A stretch of 48,281 nucleotides of DNA, taken from assembly GCA_041750975.1 (NCBI GenBank), contig JBGSYN010000284.1:1-48281 (forward strand), given 5' to 3'. This document shows, in pieces, positions 7,739-16,149 of the stretch. The notes beneath the pieces are model-generated. The model was given only the letters and a program-made list of their open reading frames with translations, was not told where the DNA came from and searched no databases. Position 1 is the stretch's first letter. Every line of letters begins with the position of its first letter. The stretch is from JBGSYN01 sp041750975. GTDB taxonomy: Bacteria > Pseudomonadota > Alphaproteobacteria > Geminicoccales > Geminicoccaceae. A program made the translations under genes and the position numbers.

Positions 7739-8521
7739 TCAGCGTGGGGTGAGGCCGCCGGGACCAATATTGAAGCCGCCGCCACCGGCATTGATATGGG
7801 TGTTGGTGACGAACGATGCATGGTCCGACAACAGCCAGAGCACGGCTGCGGCAATCTCCTCGGGCTGACCGGTGCGGCCCATCGGGATCGTCGCCTCGAC
7901 TTCGGCACGCCGTTCGGGATTGTCACGGACGCGGGCCGTCATGTCGGTCATCGTCATGCCGGGACGCACGACGTTGACGCGAATGCCTTCGGCCGCCACC
8001 TCGCGGGCGAACCCCGAACTGAACACATCCACGGCACCCTTGGTTGAAGCGTAGGTGCTCGCCCCTTCGCGGCCGCCTGTCGTTGCGGCAAGTGACGAAA
8101 TATTGACGATCGCCCCGCCCTTGCCGCCATGCTTCGTCGAAAGGCGCCTGGCCGCCTCGCGGCAGCACAGCATCAACCCCAGCACATTGACCTCGAACAT
8201 GCGTTTGACGGTGGCGGCGTCGATCGAATCGACCCTCGAAGGCGTGCCGATCCCGGCATTGCAGACCAGATGGGTGAGCGGTCCGAGCCGGTCTTCGGTC
8301 TGTTCGAACATGCGCACGATCTCGTCTTCACGGCCCATATCGGCCTTGACGGCGGCGGCATTGATGCCGCGCGCGATGAGTTCGGCGACAAGACTCTCCG
8401 CAGCTTCGGCCTGCTCGCGGTAATTGACTGCGACATTGTAGCCCTCGGTCGAAGCGAGCTTGGCGGTGGCCCGGCCGATGCCGCGCGATCCGCCGGTAAT
8501 CAAGACGACCTTGTTCATCAT
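7739..8521 (-). CDS. SDR family NAD(P)-dependent oxidoreductase
   Basis: A 260-residue classical short-chain dehydrogenase. The cofactor loop TGGSRGIG is at residues 9-16, NAGIG marks the central strand, and the catalytic Ser (IVNISSLAA) and YxxxK (TYASTKGA) are present. VRPGMTMTDM and the late PEEIAAAVLWLLSD are typical. The C-terminus is unusually Gly-rich (NAGGGGFNIGPGG). It is closest in layout to 3-oxoacyl-ACP reductase or glucose-dehydrogenase-like SDRs; substrate not deducible. It is the first gene of the minus-strand run that continues into rhodanese and DUF4178 genes, and its promoter should lie in the 116-base divergent gap 8522-8637. Confidence 0.92.
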   Translation of the reverse strand: MMNKVVLITGGSRGIGRATAKLASTEGYNVAVNYREQAEAAESLVAELIARGINAAAVKADMGREDEIVRMFEQTEDRLGPLTHLVCNAGIGTPSRVDSIDAATVKRMFEVNVLGLMLCCREAARRLSTKHGGKGGAIVNISSLAATTGGREGASTYASTKGAVDVFSSGFAREVAAEGIRVNVVRPGMTMTDMTARVRDNPERRAEVEATIPMGRTGQPEEIAAAVLWLLSDHASFVTNTHINAGGGGFNIGPGGLTPR

Positions 8522-8637
8522 TCTACCTCCCTTTGAAACTGCTCATCGCCGAACCATGATGACATCGTGAATTGCCTGTAGCAGAGAAGGGCGGTCAAGC
8601 AGAGACGTCGATCGCCCGATAATTGGAGCTTCCTTGA

Positions 8638-9687
8638 ATGGCTGTGAAATTCATTCAGCTCGGCCTTGGCGGCTGGGGCCTGAACTGGGCCCAATATGTG
8701 TCGGGCACGGTGGCCGAGGCCGAGCCCGTGGCCTTTGTCGAGCAGTCCGCCGAAGCCCGGGCGCTGGCGATCAGTCAAGCCGGGCTGCCCGAAGATAAGA
8801 TCTATCCGGATCTCGCCACCGCCGGTGCTGCGGTCGAAGCGGATGCCGTGCTTGCGATCGTGCCCTTGGGCGTTCATGCGCCGGTGGCGAGCGATGCGCT
8901 CGAGCGAGGCTATCACGTCCTGGTCGAAAAGCCGTTCACGCCGACGGTCGAGGATGCGGTCGAGGTCGTTGCGCTGGCGGCGTCACGCGAGCGGCTCTTG
9001 ATGGTCAACCAGAATTATCGTTGGTTTCCGGCACCGCAGCTCGCACGCGAACTGGTGCAGAACAACGAGATCGGCGAAGTCGTCTCGGTCGCCCTCGATT
9101 TTCATCGCTACTACGGTCCTGCTTACCGCTATTTCTTTCTGGAGCAGCCGCTGTTGAGCGACATGGCGATCCATCATTTCGACCTGATGCGCTTTGTCTT
9201 GGGGGATGACGCCGAAAGCGTCTCCTGCCTGAGTTGGAACGAGCCGGGCTCGCCCTTTTCCGGCAATCCGGCAGCGGCGGCCACTATCCGCTTCAAACGT
9301 GGCACCATCGTCAGCTATCGTGGCTCGTGGCTGTCGCGCGGCAACGGTACAGCATGGGCCGGTAATTGGCGGCTCGACGGCACCAAGGGCTCGATCAGCT
9401 TTTCCAGCCGTTCGGCCGGGCCGCTCGAGCTCGGCGCCGACTATGTGACCCTATTCCAGGAGGGGAAGAGCGAGCGATCCCTGCCGCTACCGGTGCTGGA
9501 CCATGTCGATCGCGGCGGAGCACTCCAAGGCTTCGCCAGGGCAATTATGAGCGGCGACATTTCGCCGGCCTCCGCACCCGGTCACGACAATCTCAAGAGC
9601 CTCGCACTCTCCGAGGCCGCTTCCCGCTCGGCGCTGGCCGAAGGTACGACCGTCACCCTTCGCGACATTCTGAAGGAGCCGTTATGA
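8638..9687 (+). CDS. Gfo/Idh/MocA family oxidoreductase
   Basis: A 349-residue NAD(P)-dependent sugar oxidoreductase. The N-terminal Rossmann fold begins FIQLGLGGWGLNWA. The EKP motif appears as LVEKPFTPTVEDA, with the Lys that contacts cofactor and substrate, and the catalytic DxxxHxxDL motif as SDMAIHHFDLMRFVLG. It is coupled to thuA by an ATGA overlap. Gfo/Idh enzymes next to ThuA-domain proteins (ThuB in rhizobia) oxidise sugars to keto-sugars, as in trehalose or glucoside catabolism. The actual substrate here is unknown. The gene is divergent from the SDR gene. Confidence 0.93.
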   Translation: MAVKFIQLGLGGWGLNWAQYVSGTVAEAEPVAFVEQSAEARALAISQAGLPEDKIYPDLATAGAAVEADAVLAIVPLGVHAPVASDALERGYHVLVEKPFTPTVEDAVEVVALAASRERLLMVNQNYRWFPAPQLARELVQNNEIGEVVSVALDFHRYYGPAYRYFFLEQPLLSDMAIHHFDLMRFVLGDDAESVSCLSWNEPGSPFSGNPAAAATIRFKRGTIVSYRGSWLSRGNGTAWAGNWRLDGTKGSISFSSRSAGPLELGADYVTLFQEGKSERSLPLPVLDHVDRGGALQGFARAIMSGDISPASAPGHDNLKSLALSEAASRSALAEGTTVTLRDILKEPL

Positions 9688-10403
9688 GCAGTCCCCGCAT
9701 ACTCGTCTGGAATGAATATCGGCACGAACGCGAGAACCCCGAGGTCGGCAAGATCTATCCGAATGGCATTCACCACGCGATCCAGGAGGGTCTGGCAGAG
9801 CACGGGCTCGAGGCCCGAACGGCGACGTTGGACGAGCCCGAGCATGGCCTGACCGAAGCCGCCCTTGCCGAAACCGACGTCCTGACCTGGTGGGGTCACA
9901 AGGCGCATGGCGAGGTCAAGGACAGGATCGTCGATCGGGTCCAGGCTCATGTCCTCAACGGCATGGGTCTCCTGGTTCTCCACTCCGCGCATTTCTCGAA
10001 AATCTTCAAACGCCTCATGGGAACGGGCTGCGATCTCAAATGGCGCGAGGCCAACGAACGGGAGCGGATTTGGGTGGTCGACCCAAGCCACCCCGTTGCC
10101 GCCGGACTTCCCGAGCAGTTCGGTTTCGATGCCGAGGAAATGTATGGCGAGCATTTCGACATCCCCGCACCCGACGAGCTGGTGTTCGTCAGCTGGTTCA
10201 AGGGCGGCGAGGTGTTCCGGAGCGGCTGCAGCTTTCATCGCGGGCGCGGCCGCATCTTTTATTTCCGGCCGGGCCACGAGACCTATCCGACCTATTTTAA
10301 CGGCCATGTCCGCAAGGTCATCGCCAACGCCGCGCGCTGGGCGGCACCCGTCGACACCGCCAAGCCGATACGCGGCAACGCCCAGCCGCTGGAGCGGCTT
10401 TAG
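9684..10403 (+). CDS. ThuA domain protein (trehalose-utilisation type)
   Basis: A 239-residue protein starting at ATG 9684, which overlaps the Gfo/Idh stop as ATGA; GAAGGAG at 9672-9678 serves as its ribosome binding site. The ThuA (class I glutamine-amidotransferase-like) fold shows as ILVWNEYRHE at the start, DVLTWWGHKAHGEV, LLVLHSAHFSKIFK, EEMYGEHFDIPAP and the C-terminal RIFYFRPGHETYPTYF. Rhizobial ThuA acts in trehalose and related disaccharide catabolism together with a Gfo/Idh partner, matching this pair. Its stop overlaps the stop of the convergent chrA gene by three to four bases. Confidence 0.92.
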   Translation: MSSPRILVWNEYRHERENPEVGKIYPNGIHHAIQEGLAEHGLEARTATLDEPEHGLTEAALAETDVLTWWGHKAHGEVKDRIVDRVQAHVLNGMGLLVLHSAHFSKIFKRLMGTGCDLKWREANERERIWVVDPSHPVAAGLPEQFGFDAEEMYGEHFDIPAPDELVFVSWFKGGEVFRSGCSFHRGRGRIFYFRPGHETYPTYFNGHVRKVIANAARWAAPVDTAKPIRGNAQPLERL

Positions 10404-11809
10404 CCGGTCAGGCCCAGGAGATAGAGCCCGATACCGGCGGTCGAAATGATCGCGAGCGTGGTGATCATGCCGAGCTTGAAGCGCCACATCGCGATCATCG
10501 CCAGTAAAGCCAGCGTCAGCGCCCAAGGATCGACGCTTGGGAGGATCGGTGCTTCGAAACGGATTGGTCCTGCGGCAATCGGCAGATGCTCTCGGAAAAG
10601 GACATGAATCGCGAACCAGATGGCAAGGTTGAGCACGACGCCGACCACGGCCGCGGTGATCGCCGAAAGCGCGCCCACAAGTGCTGGATTGTTGCGTAGC
10701 CGCTCGACGAAGGGCGCGCCCAAAAAGATCCACGCAAAGCAGGGCGCAAAAGTCACCCAGGTTGCCAGCAGGCCGCCGAGCGTCCCGGCAAGAAGGGGCG
10801 GCAGCGCGCCGGCTTCGCGATAAGCGCCTAGGAAGGCAACGAACTGGACCACCATGATCAAGGGTCCCGGCGTGGTTTCCGCCATGCCCAGGCCGTCCAA
10901 CATTTCGCCCGGATTGAGCCAGCCATATGTCTCGACCGCTTGCTGCGCGACATAGGCAAGCACGGCATAGGCGCCACCGAATGTCACGACAGCCATCGTC
11001 GAGAAGAACAGCGCGATCCGACTGAAAATGTCATCGGCACCCAAGACCAAGACTAGTGTGGCCACCGGCAGTAGCCAGAGCCCAAGCCAGATGCCCGCCG
11101 CACGTAAGGTCCTGCGCAGGTCGCCAGACGTTATGTCGGGAGGCAACGGATCTGGCTCGTTTATGGTCTGAGCTCTCACAGGGCCATGACCGCCGCCGAT
11201 CTGAAATTCGGGCCGCTGCATCTTGCCACCGGCAAAGCCGATGAGTGCTGCGCCGAAAACAATGGCGGGGAAAGGAACGTTCATGAAAAAGATCAAAACG
11301 AAGGCGAGACCGGCGAGGCCGAGCATCAAATTGTTCTTGAGCGCTCTCTGCCCAATCCGCCGCAGGGCTTGCAGCACCAGGGCCAGGACGGCGGCCTTCA
11401 GGCCGAAGAACAGCGCCGAAACCGCGCCGACTTGGCCGTAAAGCGCGTAGATCCAGCTCAACGCCATAATGACGATGACGCCAGGCAGGATGAACAACCC
11501 TCCGGCGATGATGCCGCCGCGAGTCCGGTGCATCAGCCAGCCGATATAGGTTGCCAGTTGCTGCGCCTCGGGACCGGGTAGCAACATGCAGAAATTGAGC
11601 GCATGAAGGAACCTGTCCTCGCCGATCCAACGCTTTTCCTCGACGAGAATGCGGTGCATTACCGCGATCTGACCAGCGGGTCCGCCAAAAGATAGGGCGG
11701 CAACTCGAAGCCAGACAAGGGTGGCCTCACGCAATGAAACGTGGCCGCCGGGCTTGGCTACGCCAGCCAATGGCGACGCGTCTTGAGACATGGTGACCCC
11801 GCTAGTCAC
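10400..11809 (-). CDS. chrA: Chromate transporter ChrA, long-chain two-domain form
   Basis: A 469-residue inner-membrane protein with two homologous CHR domains. The N-terminal one has ALSFGGPAGQIAVMHRILV and LLPGPEAQQLATYIGW; the C-terminal one has VVTFGGAYAVLAYVAQQAVE and AETTPGPLIMVVQFVAFLG. About ten to twelve hydrophobic segments are visible. This layout is the bidomain chromate efflux family. The start is taken as GTG 11809, which overlaps the ChrB-type stop as GTGA with AAGGGGG eight bases upstream; an ATG at 11791 is the alternative. It exports chromate, probably by proton antiport. Co-transcription with the rhodanese-ChrB protein supports a working chromate resistance unit. Confidence 0.95.
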   Translation of the reverse strand: MTSGVTMSQDASPLAGVAKPGGHVSLREATLVWLRVAALSFGGPAGQIAVMHRILVEEKRWIGEDRFLHALNFCMLLPGPEAQQLATYIGWLMHRTRGGIIAGGLFILPGVIVIMALSWIYALYGQVGAVSALFFGLKAAVLALVLQALRRIGQRALKNNLMLGLAGLAFVLIFFMNVPFPAIVFGAALIGFAGGKMQRPEFQIGGGHGPVRAQTINEPDPLPPDITSGDLRRTLRAAGIWLGLWLLPVATLVLVLGADDIFSRIALFFSTMAVVTFGGAYAVLAYVAQQAVETYGWLNPGEMLDGLGMAETTPGPLIMVVQFVAFLGAYREAGALPPLLAGTLGGLLATWVTFAPCFAWIFLGAPFVERLRNNPALVGALSAITAAVVGVVLNLAIWFAIHVLFREHLPIAAGPIRFEAPILPSVDPWALTLALLAMIAMWRFKLGMITTLAIISTAGIGLYLLGLTG

Positions 11810-12636
11810 GAAGTTGCCCCCTTGGGCTTGTGCGAAATCCAGTTATGCGTCTCGTCGGCGGCATCGCGGCACCAGCGATAGAAGGAGTCGTAGAGCACCA
11901 TGCCGGCCTCGAGTTGCTCCAGATCATCGGCATACATCCGAGACAAACCAAGAGAGGCCGCAAGCAGGCCGGCGGCTTGAGGTGCGAGCTCGGTTCGAGC
12001 GGTATCGGCGCCGCGGACGATGAGCGCCAAGTGAGCCAGCGGTTCGTGGCACTGCAGCTCGAACTCCTCGAGCATGACATCGAAGGTGCAAAGGTCACCC
12101 CGATGGCTCCAGTGCACCCCCTCGACATCGAAAGGCGTGGCACCGAAGCGGTCGGCAACATCGATCACCTCGGAAGGGGCGACGAACAGAAACACGGCTT
12201 GAGGGTCGACAAATCTGCGGATCAGCCAGGGACAGGCGATGCGGTCGATCTTGGGTCTCGTCCGGGTCACCCAGATCGTTCTTGCGGATGGATCGCGCGG
12301 CGGCATCTTGGCCTCCGGCACCATCGGCAGTCCAGCATTGGCCCAGGCAAGGGTGCCGCCATCGAGCGATTCGGCCGGAACGCCGAGGTGCCGCAGCCAC
12401 GCGGCGACACCCTGGCTTAGCTTTTTGCTCTTCCGGCAGACCACAACGGCATTGCGGCCTTGGAACTCCACGCCCCACTTTGCCACTTCGTCAAATGGAC
12501 GGCGCGATGTCCCCGGGATCAGACGCGGGTCAGCTGAAAAATCGGCCTCGATCTGGACGTCGATGATCGACGGGCATCTGGGTGTGCCGATGAGGCGAAT
12601 GAGCTTGTCGACTGAAATGACGTTTGTGGCGGGCAT
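11806..12636 (-). CDS. Rhodanese-ChrB fusion, chromate resistance/sulfurtransferase protein
   Basis: A 276-residue protein with an N-terminal rhodanese-like domain (about residues 8-105; CPSIIDVQIEADF, and VVVCRKSKKLSQGV with the loop cysteine kept) and a C-terminal ChrB domain (about 118-270; WVTRTRPKIDRIACPWLIRR, VAPSEVIDVADRFGATPFDV and HRGDLCTFDVMLEEF). ChrB proteins act as chromate-responsive regulators or accessory factors for ChrA. Here the DNA-binding N-terminal domain of the regulator type is replaced by rhodanese, so an enzymatic or sensory role is more likely than direct repression. It is the first gene of the chr operon; the 121 bases upstream should hold the promoter. Confidence 0.9.
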   Translation of the reverse strand: MPATNVISVDKLIRLIGTPRCPSIIDVQIEADFSADPRLIPGTSRRPFDEVAKWGVEFQGRNAVVVCRKSKKLSQGVAAWLRHLGVPAESLDGGTLAWANAGLPMVPEAKMPPRDPSARTIWVTRTRPKIDRIACPWLIRRFVDPQAVFLFVAPSEVIDVADRFGATPFDVEGVHWSHRGDLCTFDVMLEEFELQCHEPLAHLALIVRGADTARTELAPQAAGLLAASLGLSRMYADDLEQLEAGMVLYDSFYRWCRDAADETHNWISHKPKGATS

Positions 12637-12757
12637 GCTGCGTCCTCCGTTTGGTTAAGGACGCGATAATTCAGCATGTTGCCTCGTGGGGATATCGCAA
12701 ACCCCATGCGCGGAATAAACTCAATCGCTGGCATAATGTCAACGATGCGGCGAGGGA

Positions 12758-13735
12758 TTAGTGGAGTTGCGGTTTCTTCAAAAGATCGTTACGGTCGATG
12801 GATTTGATGGTCAGATGCATTTCCTCGCCACGGCGATTGATGGTCAAAGGCACCTCGCAGCCCGCCTGACCCATTGACCAGATCCTGCGGTAGAGCTCGG
12901 CCAGCTCCTCGACGTCGGCACCCGCCACGGCCGTAATGATGTCGCCGACGACAGCACCTGCGGCCTGGGCCGGACCGTCACTGGCGAGACCGGCAAGAGC
13001 GATCCCGGATGCGGTTTCGGTCGGGTAGATGCCGAGCCATGGCCGTGCCGGTTTTTGGATTTTGCCGAACATCTTGAGCTCGTCGAGAATGGGCGGCAGC
13101 AGATCGACCGGTACGATCATATTGCCGCTGGTCGTCTCCTTGCCGTCCTCGGTCTGTCCCTGGATCAAGAGCGAGCCGACACCGATCAGCCGCCCCTCGC
13201 TATCGAAACAAGCTGCCCCACCCCAATGCGGATGCGCCGGGGCAGTAAAGAGTGCCTCGTCCAGGAGATATTCCCAATATCCCGCAAACTCACGCTTGCC
13301 GGCGAGCGTCGCCTGAAGGGCCCCGGATTCGCCGCCGGCACCGGCGACGATCACCTCCTCGCCGATCGCCACATCATCGGCACTGCCGAGCCTTACCGCC
13401 GGCACCTCGAGGCGGCCCAAGGCCTGGACCAGACCAAGGCCGGTGGTTTGATCATAGCCTAGAACATAGCCCTGGGCGGTGGTGTTGTGGTTGGTCGTCA
13501 GCCAGACGGAACTGGCTTCGGTGATCAAATAGCCGATGGTCAGGACCAGCCCGCTATCCTCGATGACGATGCCGTTGCCGAGACGCTCGGTGCCGAGGAT
13601 CGACGCCGTGAAGGCGTCCTCGGGAATGTCCGCGCGCACGCTGACCACACTTGACAGCGTCGAGCCCAAATCGAAAGCCACATGGTCTTGGCGCGGCCGG
13701 GCCTGCGCCGGAATTTCCCAATCTTGTTGTTCCAT
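12758..13735 (-). CDS. HtrA/S1C-like protein with PDZ domain, catalytic triad lost (pseudoprotease)
   Basis: A 325-residue protein with the trypsin-like fold of HtrA/DegP followed by a PDZ domain (about residues 230-315; PWLGIYPTE, DGPAQAAGAVVGDIITAVAG). The three catalytic places are readable by alignment to HtrA motifs. TNxHVV reads TIGYLI with Tyr69 for His; TDLAVLK reads TGLGLVQ with Gly99 for Asp; GNSGGP reads PHWGGAA with Trp171 for Ser. All three catalytic residues are therefore gone while the scaffold, including GNGIVIEDSGLVLT, is kept. No signal peptide is visible, so it may be cytosolic. A binding or chaperone role through the PDZ domain is likely. It is divergent from the sugar isomerase gene. 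Confidence 0.82.
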   Translation of the reverse strand: MEQQDWEIPAQARPRQDHVAFDLGSTLSSVVSVRADIPEDAFTASILGTERLGNGIVIEDSGLVLTIGYLITEASSVWLTTNHNTTAQGYVLGYDQTTGLGLVQALGRLEVPAVRLGSADDVAIGEEVIVAGAGGESGALQATLAGKREFAGYWEYLLDEALFTAPAHPHWGGAACFDSEGRLIGVGSLLIQGQTEDGKETTSGNMIVPVDLLPPILDELKMFGKIQKPARPWLGIYPTETASGIALAGLASDGPAQAAGAVVGDIITAVAGADVEELAELYRRIWSMGQAGCEVPLTINRRGEEMHLTIKSIDRNDLLKKPQLH

Positions 13736-13852
13736 TGTGTGGCTATCCTCGATTGTGCGAAACGTTCCAGGAAGGAATAAGACTAGAGCGCTGCGTGCCG
13801 TACAGGAAGAGTGCCACTAGCGCCACATCGTCAAGTGGTGACGCAACTGGGC

Positions 13853-13873
13853 GTTGCAACCGATCGTTGCAAC
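13853..13873. repeat. Two GTTGCAAC palindromes 13 bp apart, possible operator
   Basis: The self-complementary octamer GTTGCAAC occurs at 13853-13860 and 13866-13873, separated by CGATC. A further half, GCAAC, stands just upstream near 13843-13847. The pair lies 34 bases before the ATG of the isomerase gene, in the divergent region, a position suited to a repressor or activator site. The cognate regulator is not known. Confidence 0.4.
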
Positions 13874-13906
13874 CGGATGTCGTCGCCTTGCGGGAGGGAG
13901 AAAAGG

Positions 13907-14965
13907 ATGCGTACGATCAAGGGGCCGGGATTGATGCTGGCCCAATTTCTCGGGCCGGAGCCGCCCTTCGACCGGCTCGACACCCTGGCGGCATGGACCG
14001 CCGACATGGGCTATGAAGCGGTCCAGCTTCCGACCTTCAATCCCCGGGTTTTCGATCTCGAGAAGGGGGCTTCGAGCCGAACCTATTGCGATGATGTCAA
14101 AGGGCTGCTCTCCGATCACGGCATTGTCCTCGCGGAGCTTTCGACCCACCGCCAGGGCCATATTCTTGCAAGCCATCCGGCTTACGACGCCAGCTCCGAC
14201 GGCATGGCGCCCCCTGAGGTACGGCACGACCCGAAGGCGCGACAGGAATGGGCGGCCCATCAGATCATGCTGGCCGCTGCTTCGGCGCGCAATCTCGGCC
14301 TCGACCGCCATGCGACATTTTCGGGCTCCTTGCTGTGGCCGTTCATCTATCCCTATCCGCCACGTGCGGGCGGTCTGGTCGAGGAGGCCTTCGCCGAACT
14401 CGCCGCGCGCTGGCTGCCGTTGCTCGATGCCTTCGATGAGGGCGGCGTCGATGTCGCCTTCGAGATCCATCCGGGCGAGGACCTCCATGACGGCGTCACC
14501 TTCGAGCGGTTTCTCGACGCGGTCGACCAGCATCCGCGCGCCAATATTCTCTACGACCCGTCCCATCTTTATCTGCAGATGATGGACTATGTCGGCTTCA
14601 TCGAGGTCTATGCCGAGCGCATCAAATGCTTCCACGTCAAGGATGCGGAGCTGAAGCGCAGTCCGAGGACGGGTATCTGGGGCGGCTATCAGGGCTGGCA
14701 GCAGCGGGCCGCGCGGTTCCGCAGTCTCGGCGACGGCGATATCGATTTCAACGCCATCTTCTCGGCGATGACCCACATCGACTATGACGGCTGGGCCGTG
14801 GTCGAATGGGAGTGCTGCTACAAGCATCCCGAAGAAGGTGCGCGCGAGGGGGCGGAATTCGTTCGCCGGCACATCATTCCGGTAGCCGACCGCGAGTTCG
14901 ACGCGACCATGCAAACGGCGGCGGATCGTGACCGCAACAGGCGAATTTTGGGGTTGGGAGGCTGA
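13907..14965 (+). CDS. Sugar phosphate isomerase/epimerase (AP-endonuclease-2-like TIM barrel)
   Basis: A 352-residue TIM-barrel protein of the xylose-isomerase-like/IolE superfamily. I choose ATG 13907 (MRTIKGPGLMLAQF) because GGGAGGGAG ends six bases upstream; the frame is open to a GTG at 13811. Metal-site residues expected in the family are seen in FEIHPGEDLHDG (Glu), ILYDPSHLYLQMMDY (Asp/His), IKCFHVKDAELK (His) and the last strand WAVVEWECC (Glu). It is followed after two bases by a Gfo/Idh oxidoreductase, the usual pairing in inositol- and keto-sugar catabolism. Substrate unknown. Confidence 0.9.
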   Translation: MRTIKGPGLMLAQFLGPEPPFDRLDTLAAWTADMGYEAVQLPTFNPRVFDLEKGASSRTYCDDVKGLLSDHGIVLAELSTHRQGHILASHPAYDASSDGMAPPEVRHDPKARQEWAAHQIMLAAASARNLGLDRHATFSGSLLWPFIYPYPPRAGGLVEEAFAELAARWLPLLDAFDEGGVDVAFEIHPGEDLHDGVTFERFLDAVDQHPRANILYDPSHLYLQMMDYVGFIEVYAERIKCFHVKDAELKRSPRTGIWGGYQGWQQRAARFRSLGDGDIDFNAIFSAMTHIDYDGWAVVEWECCYKHPEEGAREGAEFVRRHIIPVADREFDATMQTAADRDRNRRILGLGG

Positions 14966-14967
14966 TC

Positions 14968-16149
14968 GTGGCAGGAAATCCGATTGTCGGGATCCTCGGG
15001 CGGAGATTGCGCCTTGGTGTCGTCGGCGGTGGCGGCGAGGCGTTGATCGGCCCGGTGCATCGCATTGCGGCGAGGCTCGACGACTGCTTCGAGATCAAGG
15101 CCGGTGCGCTCTCCTCCAGTCCCGAGCGGAGCCGGGCGCAGGCCCAGGAACTCGCCTTACCTCGGGCCTATGATGATCTGGCGGCGATGATCGACGTCGA
15201 GCGAACGCTCGATGATGGCATCGACGCCGTCGCCATCATGACGCCCAATGATAGCCACTTCACTCTCGCGAGCCAGGCGCTCGAGGCAGGGCTGCATGTG
15301 ATCTGCGACAAGCCGCTCACCAATACCTTGGAAGAGGCCCGGGGACTAGTCGCCAAAGTCAGGGACAGCGGCTGCGTTTTCTGCCTGACGCATAATTATA
15401 GTGGCTACCCGATGGTCCGACAGGCGCGTGCGATGGTGCAGGCAGGCGAGCTTGGCCGCATCACGCTGGTCCATGTCGTCTACGCCCAAGGTACATTGGG
15501 TGCGCCGATCGATCCCGATCCTTCGAAACTACCGGCGCGGCTGCGCTGGCGGCTCGATCCGGCCAAGGGCGGGGTCTCCCATGTCCTGGGCGATATCGGC
15601 ACCCACGCGCACCAGCTCGCCTGCTTCATGACCGGGCGCAATGTCCGGCGCGTGATGGCCGATCTCGGCTCGGTCTTTCCGGGCCGCGAGGTTCACGACA
15701 ACGCGAATGTCTTGATGGAGCTCGATGACGGCGTAAAAGGCCTGCTTTGGGCGACCAAAGCTGCGACCGGGGCCGAGAATGCGCTCGCAATCGAAATCTA
15801 CGGCGAAAAGGGCGGGTTGTTCTGGGAGCAGAGCAACCTGCAGCAGCTTAGGGTCATGCGGCCCAATCAGGGTGCGACGATCCTGAGCCGGGGGCTGCCT
15901 GAACTCCATCCGGCGGCGAAGCGTGCAGCGAGGATTCCGCCCGGGCATCCGGAGGGTTTTCACGAAGCCTTCGCCAATCTCTACAGGGATTTTGCGGAGA
16001 CCGTCGCGGCGCGCCTCGCCGGCCGTAACGCCGATCCCTTGGCATCGGACTTCCCGACCGTGGAGGATGGGGCGCGCGGCCTTGCCTTCATCGAGGCCTG
16101 CGTTCGTTCATCGGCCGCGAAGCAATGGGTCGATTGTCCGCCAATCTGA
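14968..16149 (+). CDS. Gfo/Idh/MocA family oxidoreductase
   Basis: A 393-residue oxidoreductase starting at GTG 14968 with GGGAGG at 14956-14961. The Rossmann motif LGVVGGGGEALIGPVH lies near residue 13, the EKP-like loop reads ICDKPLTNTLEEA, and the catalytic region reads LGDIGTHAHQLACFMTG. The C-terminal beta-sheet domain follows (GLLWATKAATGAENAL, GLFWEQSNLQQLRV). The length and the GGGG cofactor loop match the larger subgroup found with sugar isomerases and epimerases. It forms an operon with the preceding TIM-barrel gene. Its end overlaps a small minus-strand ORF by 62 bases. Confidence 0.93.
   Translation: MAGNPIVGILGRRLRLGVVGGGGEALIGPVHRIAARLDDCFEIKAGALSSSPERSRAQAQELALPRAYDDLAAMIDVERTLDDGIDAVAIMTPNDSHFTLASQALEAGLHVICDKPLTNTLEEARGLVAKVRDSGCVFCLTHNYSGYPMVRQARAMVQAGELGRITLVHVVYAQGTLGAPIDPDPSKLPARLRWRLDPAKGGVSHVLGDIGTHAHQLACFMTGRNVRRVMADLGSVFPGREVHDNANVLMELDDGVKGLLWATKAATGAENALAIEIYGEKGGLFWEQSNLQQLRVMRPNQGATILSRGLPELHPAAKRAARIPPGHPEGFHEAFANLYRDFAETVAARLAGRNADPLASDFPTVEDGARGLAFIEACVRSSAAKQWVDCPPI

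Noticed and set aside
9582..10733. 383-codon open frame on the minus strand
   Set aside because: Runs antisense across thuA and out of frame through the end of chrA; no motif and no conserved start.
12519..12734. 71-codon ORF upstream of the ChrB-type gene
   Set aside because: It is out of frame with and overlaps the 5' part of the real gene; no independent signal.
13817..14914. 365-codon open frame on the minus strand
   Set aside because: Antisense to the sugar isomerase, which has a good ribosome binding site and metal-site residues; the antisense protein shows no domain.
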